64,000 nucleotides of DNA from Cherax quadricarinatus (lineage: Eukaryota; Arthropoda; Malacostraca; Decapoda; Parastacidae). Shown here in pieces: positions 33,369-44,394 of the stretch (position 1 is the first letter of the stretch; every line of letters begins with the position of its first letter). A model generated the notes under the pieces. The model searched no databases. It was given only the letters and a program-made list of their open reading frames with translations, and was not told the origin of the DNA. The translations under genes and the position numbers were made by a program. The stretch lies in assembly GCF_038502225.1 (NCBI RefSeq), contig NC_091298.1, positions 40,077,925-40,141,924 on the forward strand, given 5' to 3'.

Positions 33369-33761
33369 AGCCTCATACGCAGATGTTCATACTGCCTCAC
33401 ATTCCTCTACCACTATTTAAGAGTGGAATGCTGTCTCCTGTCTATCGCACAAGACCATTGTTCATATGCAGTCTATACTACTATGATCGAGCCTCAACGT
33501 GTCATGCTTGTCTACGCTATCCTGTCTCTACACTGATGTACATAACCAAGAGTATGCAGAGATACGATACTGTGTACTGCTCTAGTACGAGGGGCATAAC
33601 TTATAGTGAAATAGACACTGTGAAATATAATAAGTGTTGGCACAAGAGTAACTGATTTATTTTTATATTAAATTGTGTTATTATTAGTGACATGAGTTCC
33701 TAAGAGTAATAATGTGAAAGACATTAATGCAACTCCTTGTGTGACCGTTTGTCGTGCTGGC

Positions 33762-33768
33762 AGGGAGG
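33762..33768 (+). promoter_or_regulatory. Polypurine tract of the Gmr1-like element
   Basis: AGGGAGG lies immediately before the 3' LTR start (TATTGC at 33769), where plus-strand DNA synthesis is primed in LTR elements. Short but in exactly the expected position. Sequence from 33381 to 33761 is the element's own 3' untranslated region, with no gene seen. Confidence 0.65.
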
Positions 33769-35062
33769 TATTGCAGCCCCTGAATGGGTCAACATGTATA
33801 TAATGTATATTACCTGTTCATATAATTTTATATTGCTTATATTTGCGATAATAGCTAAATCGTAAATATATTGATTTACATTATTATTTGACTTAGCTAT
33901 ATTTATTAGGTAGGATATAACATTTATATGTTATCTAGTGCTCTTAGTTTGAGTATTAAGTAGCTAACAACATTGTCTAACAATTGTTGTGCTCGTTAAG
34001 CTGCCGGCTTCTCTGTGCTGCTGGGCAGCAGCAATCCACTGAGTCAAGTGATAGGGGGGGTGATCACACCTCACCTGGGTGAGACTGTCTTGCATTGACT
34101 CGCCCTCTCTTGTCTGTTGAAAGTTCTTCGATCAAGACGTGCCTCTAGTTCTCCCTTGCTGGCCCTTGTTGGAAGATTGTCTCTGTTGCTTTCTTGTTGT
34201 TGGTTCTGTGGAACTCTGTTCACAGAACATTGCCTAGACTTAGTGATTTTCGACGTTGTACTGAGGTTGTGTGTCTTATAGACTCTCTGAGCAACCCAGG
34301 TCCTGAGCTGTAGCTTCTGACCTAATTTGTACTGGTATCTGTGTACTGTCACAGTCAAGGATTTTCTAATGCTGAACTTAGATTCAGTAGTATGGGAGTT
34401 TTGTGACTTTTGTGGATCTTCAGATGGTTCCTACTTAGTGTCGTTATATTATTTCCTTGTTCCTGATTCTGTGTCACAGTTGCTTGTTATATTGCTGTTC
34501 GGCTTATCAGTCGTTTTATTGTTCAAGCAAGCTGCTCTGATTGCCAGGTTGGTCAAGAAGTTAGTTTATGTGAGGACTTTTAGTCAGTCACTGGTTAAGT
34601 CTAGTCGATTCTTCAGACACAGCGAACTACTTAGAGCACTTACACACATACACACAAACTTACTTGTATATATTTGTATTATGTTGTCAAATTCTAATAA
34701 TGTACCAGACGGTACTTATAAACCATAAAGATGTGATATGTGCTTTCAGCACAATACTACTCTACACCAGAGAAGTAATTATTATTATTATTTTGTTTAT
34801 ATTGATTAATTTAATTTACTTATATAATATATGCCTAGACAATTTTTTTATTAATAAACTTATTTTAATTTCTTTAGTTAGTAGCGTACCAGTTGTAATC
34901 CTGAAGCACTATTGAATCTTACTGAATTCTAATGGTTAATTGGACCAGGATACTGACTACTTGTTACAAAAACCCAGTAACAGGCTGGATGCTAGAAGGG
35001 CAGTCCTTTTTAGTATTCACTGGAGATCTCTATGCTTATTAGAAATCGCGTTATTTGTAACA
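33769..35062 (+). repeat. 3' LTR of the Gmr1-like element
   Basis: A 1294-bp direct repeat of 8741-10004, ending GTAACA and followed by CACAC (35063-35067), the second copy of the target duplication. It differs from the 5' LTR by scattered substitutions and retains ~30 bp missing there. It has no polymerase or coding content of its own. Confidence 0.92.
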
Positions 35063-37345
35063 CACACATAGACCCACCCAGAGCATCCCCTCAACTCCTA
35101 CCACACCACACCAACCACACACAATAACATGAGCTGAGCAACACTCCTCACTGACAGTCCTCACCACCCCAGCACTAATGGAACCACACTAGCAATCATA
35201 ATATCCAGAATTGTCTACCACTCTCACAGCCTGCACCAACCCCTCTCATCCCCAGAATACACTTCTAGAAAGGAAAGTGAAGGAAAGGTACACTACTGCA
35301 GATGGAATTATAAGTAGAAGTGAGGAGCGGACATCATAGCAATCACGGAGATAAAGCTCACGGAAGTGATAAGAGATACGATCATCTGGTCTGGTCTTGC
35401 TATCAGATCCTGAGGAAAGGCAAGGGAAAGGAGTTGCACTGCTCATCAAAAACCAATAGTTTGAGGAGATGGGAGGAACACTTCATACTGGAGACCATAA
35501 AGTGATGATAGCAGTGATGAACAACCTGCCACCAAACAGCAGGAGGCCAAGAGAAGAATACGATAAGAGCAACAGAGTGTTGGTGGACACACTAGCCGAG
35601 ACTAGCAGAAGGGCCAAAATGAGCAAGATAGAGATACTCATCATGGGAGGATTTCGACCATAAGCAGATTGACTTGGAGAATCTGGAGACACATGGGGGA
35701 CCAGAGACGTGGAGAACCAAGATGCAGGAGGCAGTACTGGTAAACTTCATTTACCAACATGTTAACGATACATCTAGAGAGGGAGGAGACCATGAACCAA
35801 CAAGGCTAGATCTTGTATTCACCTTGAGCAGTTCAGACATAGGTGATATCCCACACGAAAGCCGCCTAGGCACTAGTGATCAAGTGATCTTGAATATCAA
35901 ATATATATAGCTGAGTTAACAGTAGAGAGTGAAGCAGCACGAGAAGGACAGGATAATCCAAACTTCCAGAAAGGGATTAAACAAGTATAAGGCAATTCTT
36001 ACATGAGGTGCAGTTAGTAAGCAAGCAAGAGGGAAAGACAGTAAGCAAAATGATGGAACACGTGACCACAAAGTGCAGGCAGGAAGTAGAGAAATTCGTA
36101 CCAAGGGACAAGACTAGAGTGAGTCCATGCTTTACTAGGAGTGGAGAGGCCAAAGCCAAGTGTTCAAAAGTTTGGAAAAAGTATAGAAGGGCAAAGGACC
36201 CAGGAAGACAGGGAGATGAGTCGAAGAGCCAGAAATGAATTTGCATGGGTAAGGAGAGAAACCCAGCTTCACTTCGAGAAGGACTTATATAACATCAAAA
36301 CCCAAATCTGACACAAAAGTGTTATACAGCCACATCAGGAGAAAAACAACAAAATCAGGTAATCAAACTGAGGAAGGGAATAGCCAGGAAGTATGTGAAG
36401 AGTTCAGCTCAAAGTTCAGGGAGGTATTCACAGTGGAGAGAGAGAGGCTCCTAGCAAACTGAGGTGGCAAGGTGCACCAGCAAGTACTGGACTCACTGCA
36501 CACAACCGAGGTGAAGAAAATGCTAAAGGAACTAGATACTTCGAAGACAGTGGGCCCAGATATTATCTCTCATTGTGTCCAGAGAGAGGGAGCAGATGTA
36601 ACGAGTGCGCCACTAACAACAATTTTCAACAAATATATCGAGGCAGAGCAACTGCATGAGGTGTGGAAGACAGCAAATATAGTCCCGATTTTTTAAGAAA
36701 CGAGACAGACAGGCTGCATTAGATTAAACACCAGAGTCTCTGATATGTATTTAAAGTTATGGAGAAAATTATCAGGAAAAGATTGTTTTAGCACCCAGAA
36801 AGAAAAGGACTAATACATAACAATCAACAGAGCATCAGGGAAGGGAAATCCTGTATGGGACGTACACGTAGTCAAAAACTAGAGACAGTGCAAATGTTTG
36901 CAACAAGACTAGTCCCGGAGCTGAGGGGTTCGTTCGACGAGGAGAGGTTACGGGAACTCATCCTGACAATACTGGAGGACAGGAGGCAAAAGGGGGGATA
37001 TGATAACGACGTATAAAATACTGAGAGGAATCAACAAGGTGGGCAGAAACAGGATGTTCCAGAGATGGGACACAACAACAAGGGGTCACAATTAGAAGTC
37101 GAAGACTCAGATGAGTCACAGGTATGTTAGGAAGTATTTCTTCAGTCACAGAGCTGTCAGGAAGTGAAATTGTCTGGAAAGTGATGTAGTGGAGACAGGA
37201 TATATACATAGCTTTAAGAAAAGATATGATATAGCTCATGGAGAACTGACCTAGTAGCGACAAGTGAAGAGAAAGAGTCAGAAGCTGTGGCTCGATCCCT
37301 GCAACCACAATTAGGCGAGTACAAGCACACACATGCATGAACGTA
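35063..37345 (+). pseudogene. CR1-A copy 5, endonuclease to 3' end (continuation)
   Basis: The second half of the CR1-A copy interrupted by the LTR element. Endonuclease remnants are at 35280-35900, with a damaged IEILIMGGF in place of GDFN and RLDLVFTLSSSDIGDIPHES then TSDQVIL in place of SDH. The linker follows at 35990-36240. RT palm pieces include VKKMLKELDTSKTVGPDIIS and VWKTANIVPIF (36500-36696). The 3' half is internally deleted. The tail AACCACAATTAGGCGAGTAC ends in an interrupted AC stretch. Many stops; the most degraded copy here, consistent with being older than the LTR insertion. Confidence 0.78.
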
Positions 37346-37356
37346 CGCACACACAC

Positions 37357-37495
37357 ATAACTGCTGCAACAGGGAGAGAAAGGACCAGGAAGCGATCAGT
37401 AAAGAGGCAGGGCCAGGAGCTATGTCTCGACCCCTGCAACAACAAATAGGTGAGTACAAAAAGGTGAGTACACACACACGCACGCACGCACGCAC

Positions 37496-37577
<82 letters not shown>

Positions 37578-37613
37578 ACACACACACACACACATACACA
37601 CACACACATACAC
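37357..37613 (+). mobile_element. CR1-A copy 6, 3' tail, plus (AC)n array
   Basis: 37357-37472 holds only the family tail (AAGAGGCAGGGCCAGGAGC, CGACCCCTGCAACAACAAAT, AGGTGAGTAC doubled). From 37473 to 37613 a ~140-bp AC array with CACG and ATAC variants follows. It is an isolated tail between two AC stretches. Confidence 0.85.
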
Positions 37614-38110
37614 TAGTCTGGAACCCACACCTAGCCAAGCATGTAAAAAAACTAGAGAAAGTGCAAAGGTTTGCAACAAGACTAGTTCCAGAGCTAAGAG
37701 GAATGCCCTACGAGGAGAGGTTAAGGGAAATCAACCTGACGACACTGGAGGACAGGAGAGATAGGGAGGACATGATGACGACATAAAATACTGAGAGGAA
37801 TTGACAAGGTGGACAAAGACAGGATGTTCCAGAGATGGGACACAGCAACAAAGGGACACAGTTGGAAGTTGAAGACACAGATGAATCACAGGGATGTTAG
37901 GAAGTATTTCTTCAGCCACAGAGTAGTCAGGAAGTGGATTAGTTTGAGAAGCGATGTAGTGGAGGCAGGATCCATACATAGCTTTAAGCAGAGGTATGAT
38001 AAAGCTCACGGTTCAGGGAGAGTGACCTAGTAGCAACCAGTGAAGAGGCGGGGCCAGGAGCTTGGACTCGACCCCTGCAACCTCAACTAGGTGAGTACAC
38101 ACACACACAC
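37614..38110 (+). pseudogene. CR1-A copy 7, C-terminal end and tail
   Basis: Starts directly after (AC)n inside the block VWNPHLAKHVKKLEKVQRFA. It runs through PYEERLREINLTTLEDRRDR and the terminal SWKLKTQMNHRDVRKYFFSH, then GSIHSFKQRYDKAHGSGRV (stop near 38030). The tail ends AACTAGGTGAGTAC and (AC)8. A 2-bp deletion near 37785 breaks the frame. Confidence 0.85.
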
Positions 38111-39088
38111 AGTCAGTCAGCAGACTTGGGGGCACAAGGCTCCGAGAACCTAAGTGTTTTTAAGGTGTGCAGTAACTGCTAGCAGTAATTAGTGGTAGTG
38201 ACAATGTCAGTGAACAATACTACGAGTGATAACCAAAGTTATTAGTTAAAAAAAAGCCGAGAGGAAGCCTGAAATCATTAATATTTCAAAGTGCCAAACC
38301 ATTAGGGGGCCTAGTAGGCACCTGATGCCACACAGATTCAAATATACAAAGATCCAAGTAAGTGTGCAAGCGGATTTTCAAGAATTGTGAGAGATTGGTT
38401 AACAAGTGAAATGTGGGGCACCATACAGTGAGTGAAAAGGTTAATAAGCAAAAAGAGAAAGGAAAAATAAAATATATAACAAGGGAAGGTGGCAGTAGTA
38501 GGCCTGATGAAGCAGTGACATCACAACAGTTGTGTGACATTGTACATATAAAGTGTAATCACCGAATGTGAAGTGTAATCTATCATAAGTGAAAAGTGAA
38601 ATCACTTGACGAACGAGGGATACATGAGCATATATGGTTATAAACATCACGGGTGAAGGAATTTCAAAATAGTGGTAGAAGGCCTATGTACGACGACTAC
38701 GTCATCAGCATCTGGCAACCTGTCACTGCACCACTGCCAGCACAAGTATTGCTCACCTATTGTGGTTGCATGTTATCGGGTTCTGGATTCAGGTCTTGCA
38801 TCACTGTTAGATACTGGTCACTCACTCCTGCAAGCTATTACCAGAATTAGAGTAGAAATAGCATAGGTAAGGTGAAGATAGGGGTGACGAGAGTGAGAAG
38901 AGCAGAGCAGTCTAGCGAGGGGTAACGTCAGACACTCCTAGAAGCTGAGACAAGCTAAATTTTACAACCTAGTTACTTTCTGTGTTCTGTAAGGAGAATT
39001 GATGAGTGTTAGAATTACTATCGGTAGTTTTAGAATTACTGGTATTACTACTGGTATTTATTAGCAGTATGAATACTTAGAAGTGGGG

Positions 39089-39089
<1 letters not shown>
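38111..39089. other. Unassigned sequence, no gene seen
   Basis: Moderately AT-rich and non-repetitive within this window. It lies between a CR1-A tail and an AC array, so it could be the 5' UTR of a retroelement or host DNA. Only short frames without domains occur. Weak direct repeats of TACTGGTATTACTACTGGTA type lie near 39040. Confidence 0.5.

Positions 39090-39163
<74 letters not shown>
39090..39163. repeat. (AC)n microsatellite before CR1-A copy 8
   Basis: About 74 bp of uninterrupted AC, ending at the truncated start of a CR1-A tail fragment. Confidence 0.95.
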
Positions 39164-39165
<2 letters not shown>

Positions 39166-39303
39166 AACAAGCGTTCAGGCACTTGTGAAAGCTGTAGTAC
39201 ACAAACACACACTCACTCCCAGTAGCAACCGGTGAAGAGGCGGGGCCAGGAGCTAAGACTCGACCCCTGCAACCACAAATAGGTGAGCACACACACATAC
39301 ACA
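39164..39303 (+). mobile_element. CR1-A copy 8, 3' tail only
   Basis: Contains CCCAGTAGCAACCGGTGAAG, AGGCGGGGCCAGGAGCTAAG, ACTCGACCCCTGCAACCAC and AATAGGTGAGCACACACAC. It is bracketed by AC sequence on both sides. Confidence 0.85.
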
Positions 39304-39360
39304 GGATTTCACACCTTCCTGTTAACTGACCTGAAATCCCTCCCTTTAACATTCCACTAT

Positions 39361-39856
39361 TCCCCCCTCTCTTTCTCTCTCTTTCTCAATACCTATTTCT
39401 CTACCTCTCTCTACCTATCACTCTACCTATCTCTCTCCCTCTCTACATATCTCTCTCTTTCACTACCTCTACCTATCTCTCTACCTATCTCTCTCTCTTT
39501 ACTAATCTCTCTCTACCCATCTCTCTCACTACCTATCTCTCTCTCTACCTATCTCTCTCTACCTATCTGTTTCTTTGCCTATCTCTCTCTCTCCCCTCTC
39601 CCATCTCTCCCCTTAACATCCCTTCCCTCTAACACCTTCCCCCCCTCTAAAGTCTCTCCCCCTCTAACATCTCTCCCTCTCTCATTATCTCTCCCCTCTC
39701 CCATTTCCCATCTCTCTCTCTCCCCTCTCTCTCCCCCTATCCTCTCTCTCCCCTCTCTCTCCCCCTATCCTCTCTCTCTTCAATCTCCCCCTCTCTCCCT
39801 CTTCTCCCCTGTCTCTCCCCCTCTCTCTCCCCCCTCTCTTTGCCCCCTCTCTCTCA

Positions 39857-39950
<94 letters not shown>
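39361..39950. repeat. CT-rich array: (CTCTCTACCTAT)-type, then (CT)n
   Basis: Pyrimidine-only sequence with imperfect CTCTCTACCTATCT units (39400-39580), then C-rich CTCTCCCC units, then a pure CT run of about 80 bp (39868-39949). It directly precedes the ORF1 region of CR1-A copy 9. Open frames here (serine/leucine or arginine/glutamate repeats) are artefacts. Confidence 0.95.
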
Positions 39951-39953
<3 letters not shown>

Positions 39954-39954
39954 C

Positions 39955-42857
39955 CTTTTCCCTTCTCACTCCAAGAGAAACCACAGTTAAAATACTCAGA
40001 AAACTACAAGAGGGTGTTCCTAGACAGAGACAGAACACAAACAGAACAACAGCAGCTGAGGGAGAGGACAAAAAAGCAAAAGGAGCTAGGAAAGGAGACA
40101 AGGATGGAACCAGCAGAGGTCAGTCAGAGCAGAACAGAGCAGCAAGGGCAAGCACACACAGAACTATCCTCAGAACACCATCCCAACACAAACTACAATC
40201 CACACTCACAGCTTCCACCCAACACTCAGCAATAGAATCCCACAGTATGCTGCCAGGTCTCCCACCCTCACAGGCCCCCCAAACCACAGTGTTGGAAAGA
40301 AAACTGAAGGTATGGTACACAAATGCTGATGGAAACACAAATAAGTGGGAGGAGTGGCACGAAAGAGTCAAAGAGGCATCACCAGATATCAGAAACCAAG
40401 CTAGCAGGTATGATAACAGATTCCATCTTTCCAACGGTATAAAAGATCCTGATTAAAGACAGAGGTAACAGGGGGGGGGGGTGGAGAAGTGGCACTGTTG
40501 ATCAAAAACCGATGGAATTTTGATGAGCTGGAGAAAGGAGACAGCGGAGAAGCAACCGATTACATAGCTGGAACACTTCACTCTGGAGGTTCCAAGGTGG
40601 TAATTGCAGTGATGTATAACCAACCACAGAACAGCATGAGGCCAAGGCAAGAGTATGATGAGAGCAATAGAGCGATGGTTGACACACTCGTTGCAGTGGC
40701 CAGAAGAGCTCATCCATGCAAGGCAAAGATCCTGATCATGGGTGACTTTAACCACAGGGAGATCGATTGGGAGAACTTGGAGCCACATGGGGGCCATGAC
40801 ACAGGGAGGGCTAAAATGATGGAGGTGGTACTGGAAAACTTCATGTAACAACACGTAAGGGACACTACAAGAGAGAGAGGAGAGGATGAACCAGGAAGAC
40901 TAGACCTAGTATTCACCTTGAGTAGTGCAGATATTGAGGACATCACATATGAAAGACCCCTTGGGGCCAGCGATCATGTGGTTTTAAGCTTCGAATACAC
41001 AGTAGAGCTACAAGTGGAGGGGGAAGCAGGAAGGCCATGGCGAATGTAGTCAAACTACAAGAAAGGGAACTACACGGGAATGAGGAACTTCCTAAACGGG
41101 GTTCAGTGGGACAGAGAACTGGCAGGGAAGCCAGTTAATGAGATGATGGAATATGTAACAACAATGTGCAAGGAGGCTGAGGATAGGTTTGTACCCAAGG
41201 GTAACAGGATTAATGAAAAAGCCAGGATGAGCCCATGGTTCACCCAAAGGTGCAGGGAAGCAAAAACCAAGTGTGCTAGGAATGGAAGAAATATAGAAGG
41301 CAAAGGACCCAGGAGAATAAGAAGAGCAGTCGTAGAGCCAGAAATGAATATGCACAGATAAGAAGGGAGGCCCAATAACAATATGAAAACGACATAGCAG
41401 CAAAAGTCAAATCTGACTTGAAGCTGTTATACAGCCACATCATGAGGAAAACAACAGTCAAGGACCAGGTAATCAGGCTAAGGAAGGAAGGAGGAGAGAC
41501 AACAAGAAATGACTTTGAAGTATGTGAGGAACTCAGCAAGAAATTTAAAGAAGTGTTCACAGAGGAGACAGAAGGGGCTCCAGAAAGATGGAGAGGTGGG
41601 GCGCACCACCAAGTGCTGGACACAGTACACACAACCGAGGATGAAGTGAAGAGGCTTCTGAGTGAGCTAGATACCTCAAAGGCAATGGGGCCGGATAACA
41701 TCTCTCCATGGGTCCTGAGAGAGGGAGCAGAGGCACTATGTGTACTCCTAACAACAATATTCAATACATCTATCGAAACTGGGAGATTGCCTAAGGCATG
41801 GAAGACAGCAAATGTAGTCCCAATCTTTAAAAAAGGAGACACACATGAAGCACTAAACTACAGACCAGTGACACTGACATGTATAGTATGCAAAGTCATG
41901 GAGAAGATTATCAGGAGAAGAGTGGTGGAACACCTAGAAAGGAATGATCTCATCAACAGCAGCCAACTTGGTTTCAGGGATGGGAAATCCTGTGTCACAA
42001 ACCTACTGGAGTTCTATGACATGATGACAGCAGTAAGACAAGAGAGAGAGAGAGGGGTGGGAGGATTGCATTTTCTTGGACTGCAAGAAGGCGTTTGACA
42101 CAGTTCCACACTAGAGATTAGTGGAAAAACTGGAGGACCAAGCAGGGATAACAGGGAAGGCACTACAATGGATCAGGGAATACTTGTCAGGAAGACAGCA
42201 GCGAGTCTTGGTACGTGGAGAGGTGTCAGAGTGGGTACCTGTGACCAGCGGGGTCCCACAAGGGTCAGTCCTAGGACCAGTGCTGTTTCTGATATTTGTG
42301 AACGACATGATGGAAGGAAAAGACTCCAAAGTGTCCCTGTTTGCTGATGACGTGAAGTTGATGAGAAGAATTCATTCGATCGAAGACCAGGCAGAACTAC
42401 AAAGGGCTCTTGACAGGCTGCAGACCTGGTCCAGCAATTGGCTCCTGGAGTTCAATCCCACCAAGTGCAAAGTCATGAAGATTGGGGAAGGGCAAAAAGA
42501 CCACAGACGGAGTACAGTCTAGGGGGCCAGAGACTATAAACCTCACTCAAGGAAAGAGATCTTGGGGTGAGTATAATTCCAGGCACACCTCCTGAGGCGC
42601 ACATCAACCAAATAACTGCAGCAGCATATGGGCGCCTAGCAAACCTCGGAACTGCATTCCGACATCTCAATAAGGAATTGTTCAGGACCCTGTATACCAT
42701 ATACGTTAGGCCCATATTGTAGTATGGGGCACCAGTTTGGAACCCACACCTAGACAAGCATGTAAAGAAACTTGAGAAAGTGCAAAGGTTTGCAACAAAA
42801 ATAGTTCCAGAGCTAAGAGGTATGTCCTACGAGGAGAGGTTAAGGGAAATCAACCGC
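39955..42857 (+). pseudogene. CR1-A copy 9, ORF1 end to RT
   Basis: The ORF1 C-terminus (39970-40240) matches copy 10. The endonuclease follows: LKVWYTNADGNTNKWEEWHE, SKVVIAVMYNQPQNSMRPRQ, AKILIMGDFNHREIDWENLE (GDFN). After a stop at 40848 come PGRLDLVFTLSSADIEDITY and GASDHVVLSF (SDH). The GDFNHxxIDW block is a CR1 hallmark. RT runs from 41418: DTSKAMGPDNISPWVLREGA, SQLGFRDGKSCVTNLLEF, and FADDVKLMRR at 42340. A few stops and frameshifts (42060, 42510). It ends abruptly at 42857 inside SYEERLREIN, where an unrelated minus-strand LINE begins. Confidence 0.87.
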
Positions 42858-44394
42858 CTTTTCTTGGTCAAGCGATTTATGAAGGAAATGCACCTCTCTC
42901 TGCCTTATTGTCACCACTGACAGTTTTGACACAGTTCTTGCAGCTAGCCAAGGAGGGTCCCTTGCTGGATCAGAACTTGCATTTTGGTAGCAAAGTGTTC
43001 AACAAACAGGTGGTCCCATCCTGTTGATTTAGAGGTGGAATGAGTTCATCAGGCAAATAACCTTGTCTGTCCTTGACCAGGGACCACCAGGTTTTGGAGC
43101 CTACCTTACCTGATTCTAGCTTTCTTTTTGTGTCCGTGTCCCATTTAGTGATGGCTCACTTTTGAACGTCACCCATACGCCTACAGGCTTGCCTCTGCAA
43201 GTTCCTGTTACAGGTGGTAGGATGTCTCTTATACTTTCGCCATGCTTTGTACTTAGCAGTAGCAGTCTCTCTACAACGAAAGCCAAACCTAGGCTGATCT
43301 GTAGGCTTCGTCATGTATTGCCGGTGAGGAATGTGTTCTTGTTGTAGATTACGGATGAGTCCAGTGAAGGCTTTCACTTGGTTGTCAACATCCCCTTGGA
43401 GAAGAGCATTCCAATCGGTGGTGGCAAGCTCAGTGCAAAGGGCTGGCCAATTACCCCTTTCCCATAGCCAGGTTGTGAGTGTGGACTCCTCACATCGTTC
43501 TGTTGGGATCTTTAGTGTTGTAAAAATAGCCTTTTGGTCAGATGATTCAAGGTAGCCGAGGGGTTGACAAATGACTATACCTTCTTCTAGATTACTCACT
43601 ACTGGGTCAAGGGAGGAGCCAGAGATGTGAGTAAGGAAATCAAAAAAGTATCTCATGTTAAATACTGCAAGAAGGTCATCAAAGTCCCTCTGTATAAGGT
43701 GTTGGTTGAGGTCACCAACAATTATGACATGTTGACAGTTGTGTTGTAGCAGAAGGGAGTCCACATTTTCCATTAGGAAGTTGAAGGGGTCTGCATGTTG
43801 CCATTGAGGTCAGTACATTGCACATGTTAGTACAGAGGTACTAGTATTTATGCACAGCTTGAAGAACATCATTTCAAGATGAGTAGGGGTGGCAACATCA
43901 ATGTGCTGGGCATGTACACTTTTAGAGAAGCACACAGCAACACCTCCTCCTTGCCCTTGCCTGTCTCTTCTCATCCATGAGGTGTAGCCAGCAATTCTTG
44001 CAAAATTTTCTGGAGTCCTGTCGTCCAAAAATGTTTCAACAACAGCTATCATGTCGGGACGTCGAGTGTTCACAAAACTGGGTGTGAGATCTCCCACATT
44101 AGTAATGAAACCTTTAATGTTTGCCGACAGGATGCTGATAGACTGGCTCCTCATGATGTGGTCAGCTTGAGGTGGTGGGTGTGTAAGGCATGTAAGGTGC
44201 CTGTACTCGAGAGAGGTAGGGCATTGAGACAGCTGCAGGGATGTAGGTCTATGGTCTTGTATAAGACACAATACCACCTGCTGGGCTGAGATAGGAGTAG
44301 CTGAGTGGGTGACGTGTGAGTGTGTTCACCAACTCAGAAATCCTGCTGGTTTGTTCCGAGAACAGGTCTCTAAACAGTTCCTGTTTCTTCCGAC
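42858..44394 (-). pseudogene. Element D: endonuclease part of another LINE family
   Basis: On the minus strand, 44277-43810 reads SISILSANIKGFITNVGDLT, PDMIAVVETFLDDRTPENF and RDRQGQGGGVAVCFSKSVHA. Frame 43773-43156 continues HVIIVGDLNQHLIQRDFDDL (GDxN). The linker YKAWRKYKRHPTTCN follows, then RKLESGKVGSKTWWSLVKDR in a further frame (about 43150-43050). This is an AP-endonuclease domain plus linker of a Jockey/CR1-group LINE distinct from CR1-A. It stops before the RT, at a junction inside CR1-A copy 9, so both ends look like rearrangement breakpoints. Confidence 0.75.

Larger units (their letters stand above)
8741..35062 (+). mobile_element. Gmr1-like Ty3/gypsy LTR retrotransposon, outer shell of the nest
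   Basis: Two direct LTRs (8741-10004 and 33769-35062) begin TATTGC and end GTAACA, and are flanked by the 5-bp duplication CACAC. Between them, on the plus strand, lie a primer-binding site, gag, protease, integrase (HHCC, then core, then C-terminus), then RT and RNase H, then a polypurine tract. Integrase upstream of RT is the arrangement known for Gmr1-like gypsy elements; the usual gypsy order is RT, RNase H, integrase. Five insertions with target duplications (10281-17685, 19012-19060, 20341-21296, 21733-29049, 31323-33368) account for about 18 kb. The remaining element is about 8.5 kb. No env-like frame was seen. It cannot be functional: stops and frameshifts occur in gag and RT. Confidence 0.9.

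Noticed and set aside
31003..33768. An envelope gene after RNase H in the Gmr1-like element
   Set aside because: The coding sequence here is an inserted LINE ORF1 with zinc knuckles, bounded by its own target duplication. No signal peptide or fusion-protein pattern was seen.
37214..37679. Frames of CVCVCV and HTHTHT repeats here and at 3776, 6445, 53493-54485 and 56584-57001
   Set aside because: Artefacts of (AC)n arrays.
39283..40101. Serine/leucine-rich and arginine/glutamate-rich frames
   Set aside because: Translations of the CT-rich low-complexity array on either strand.
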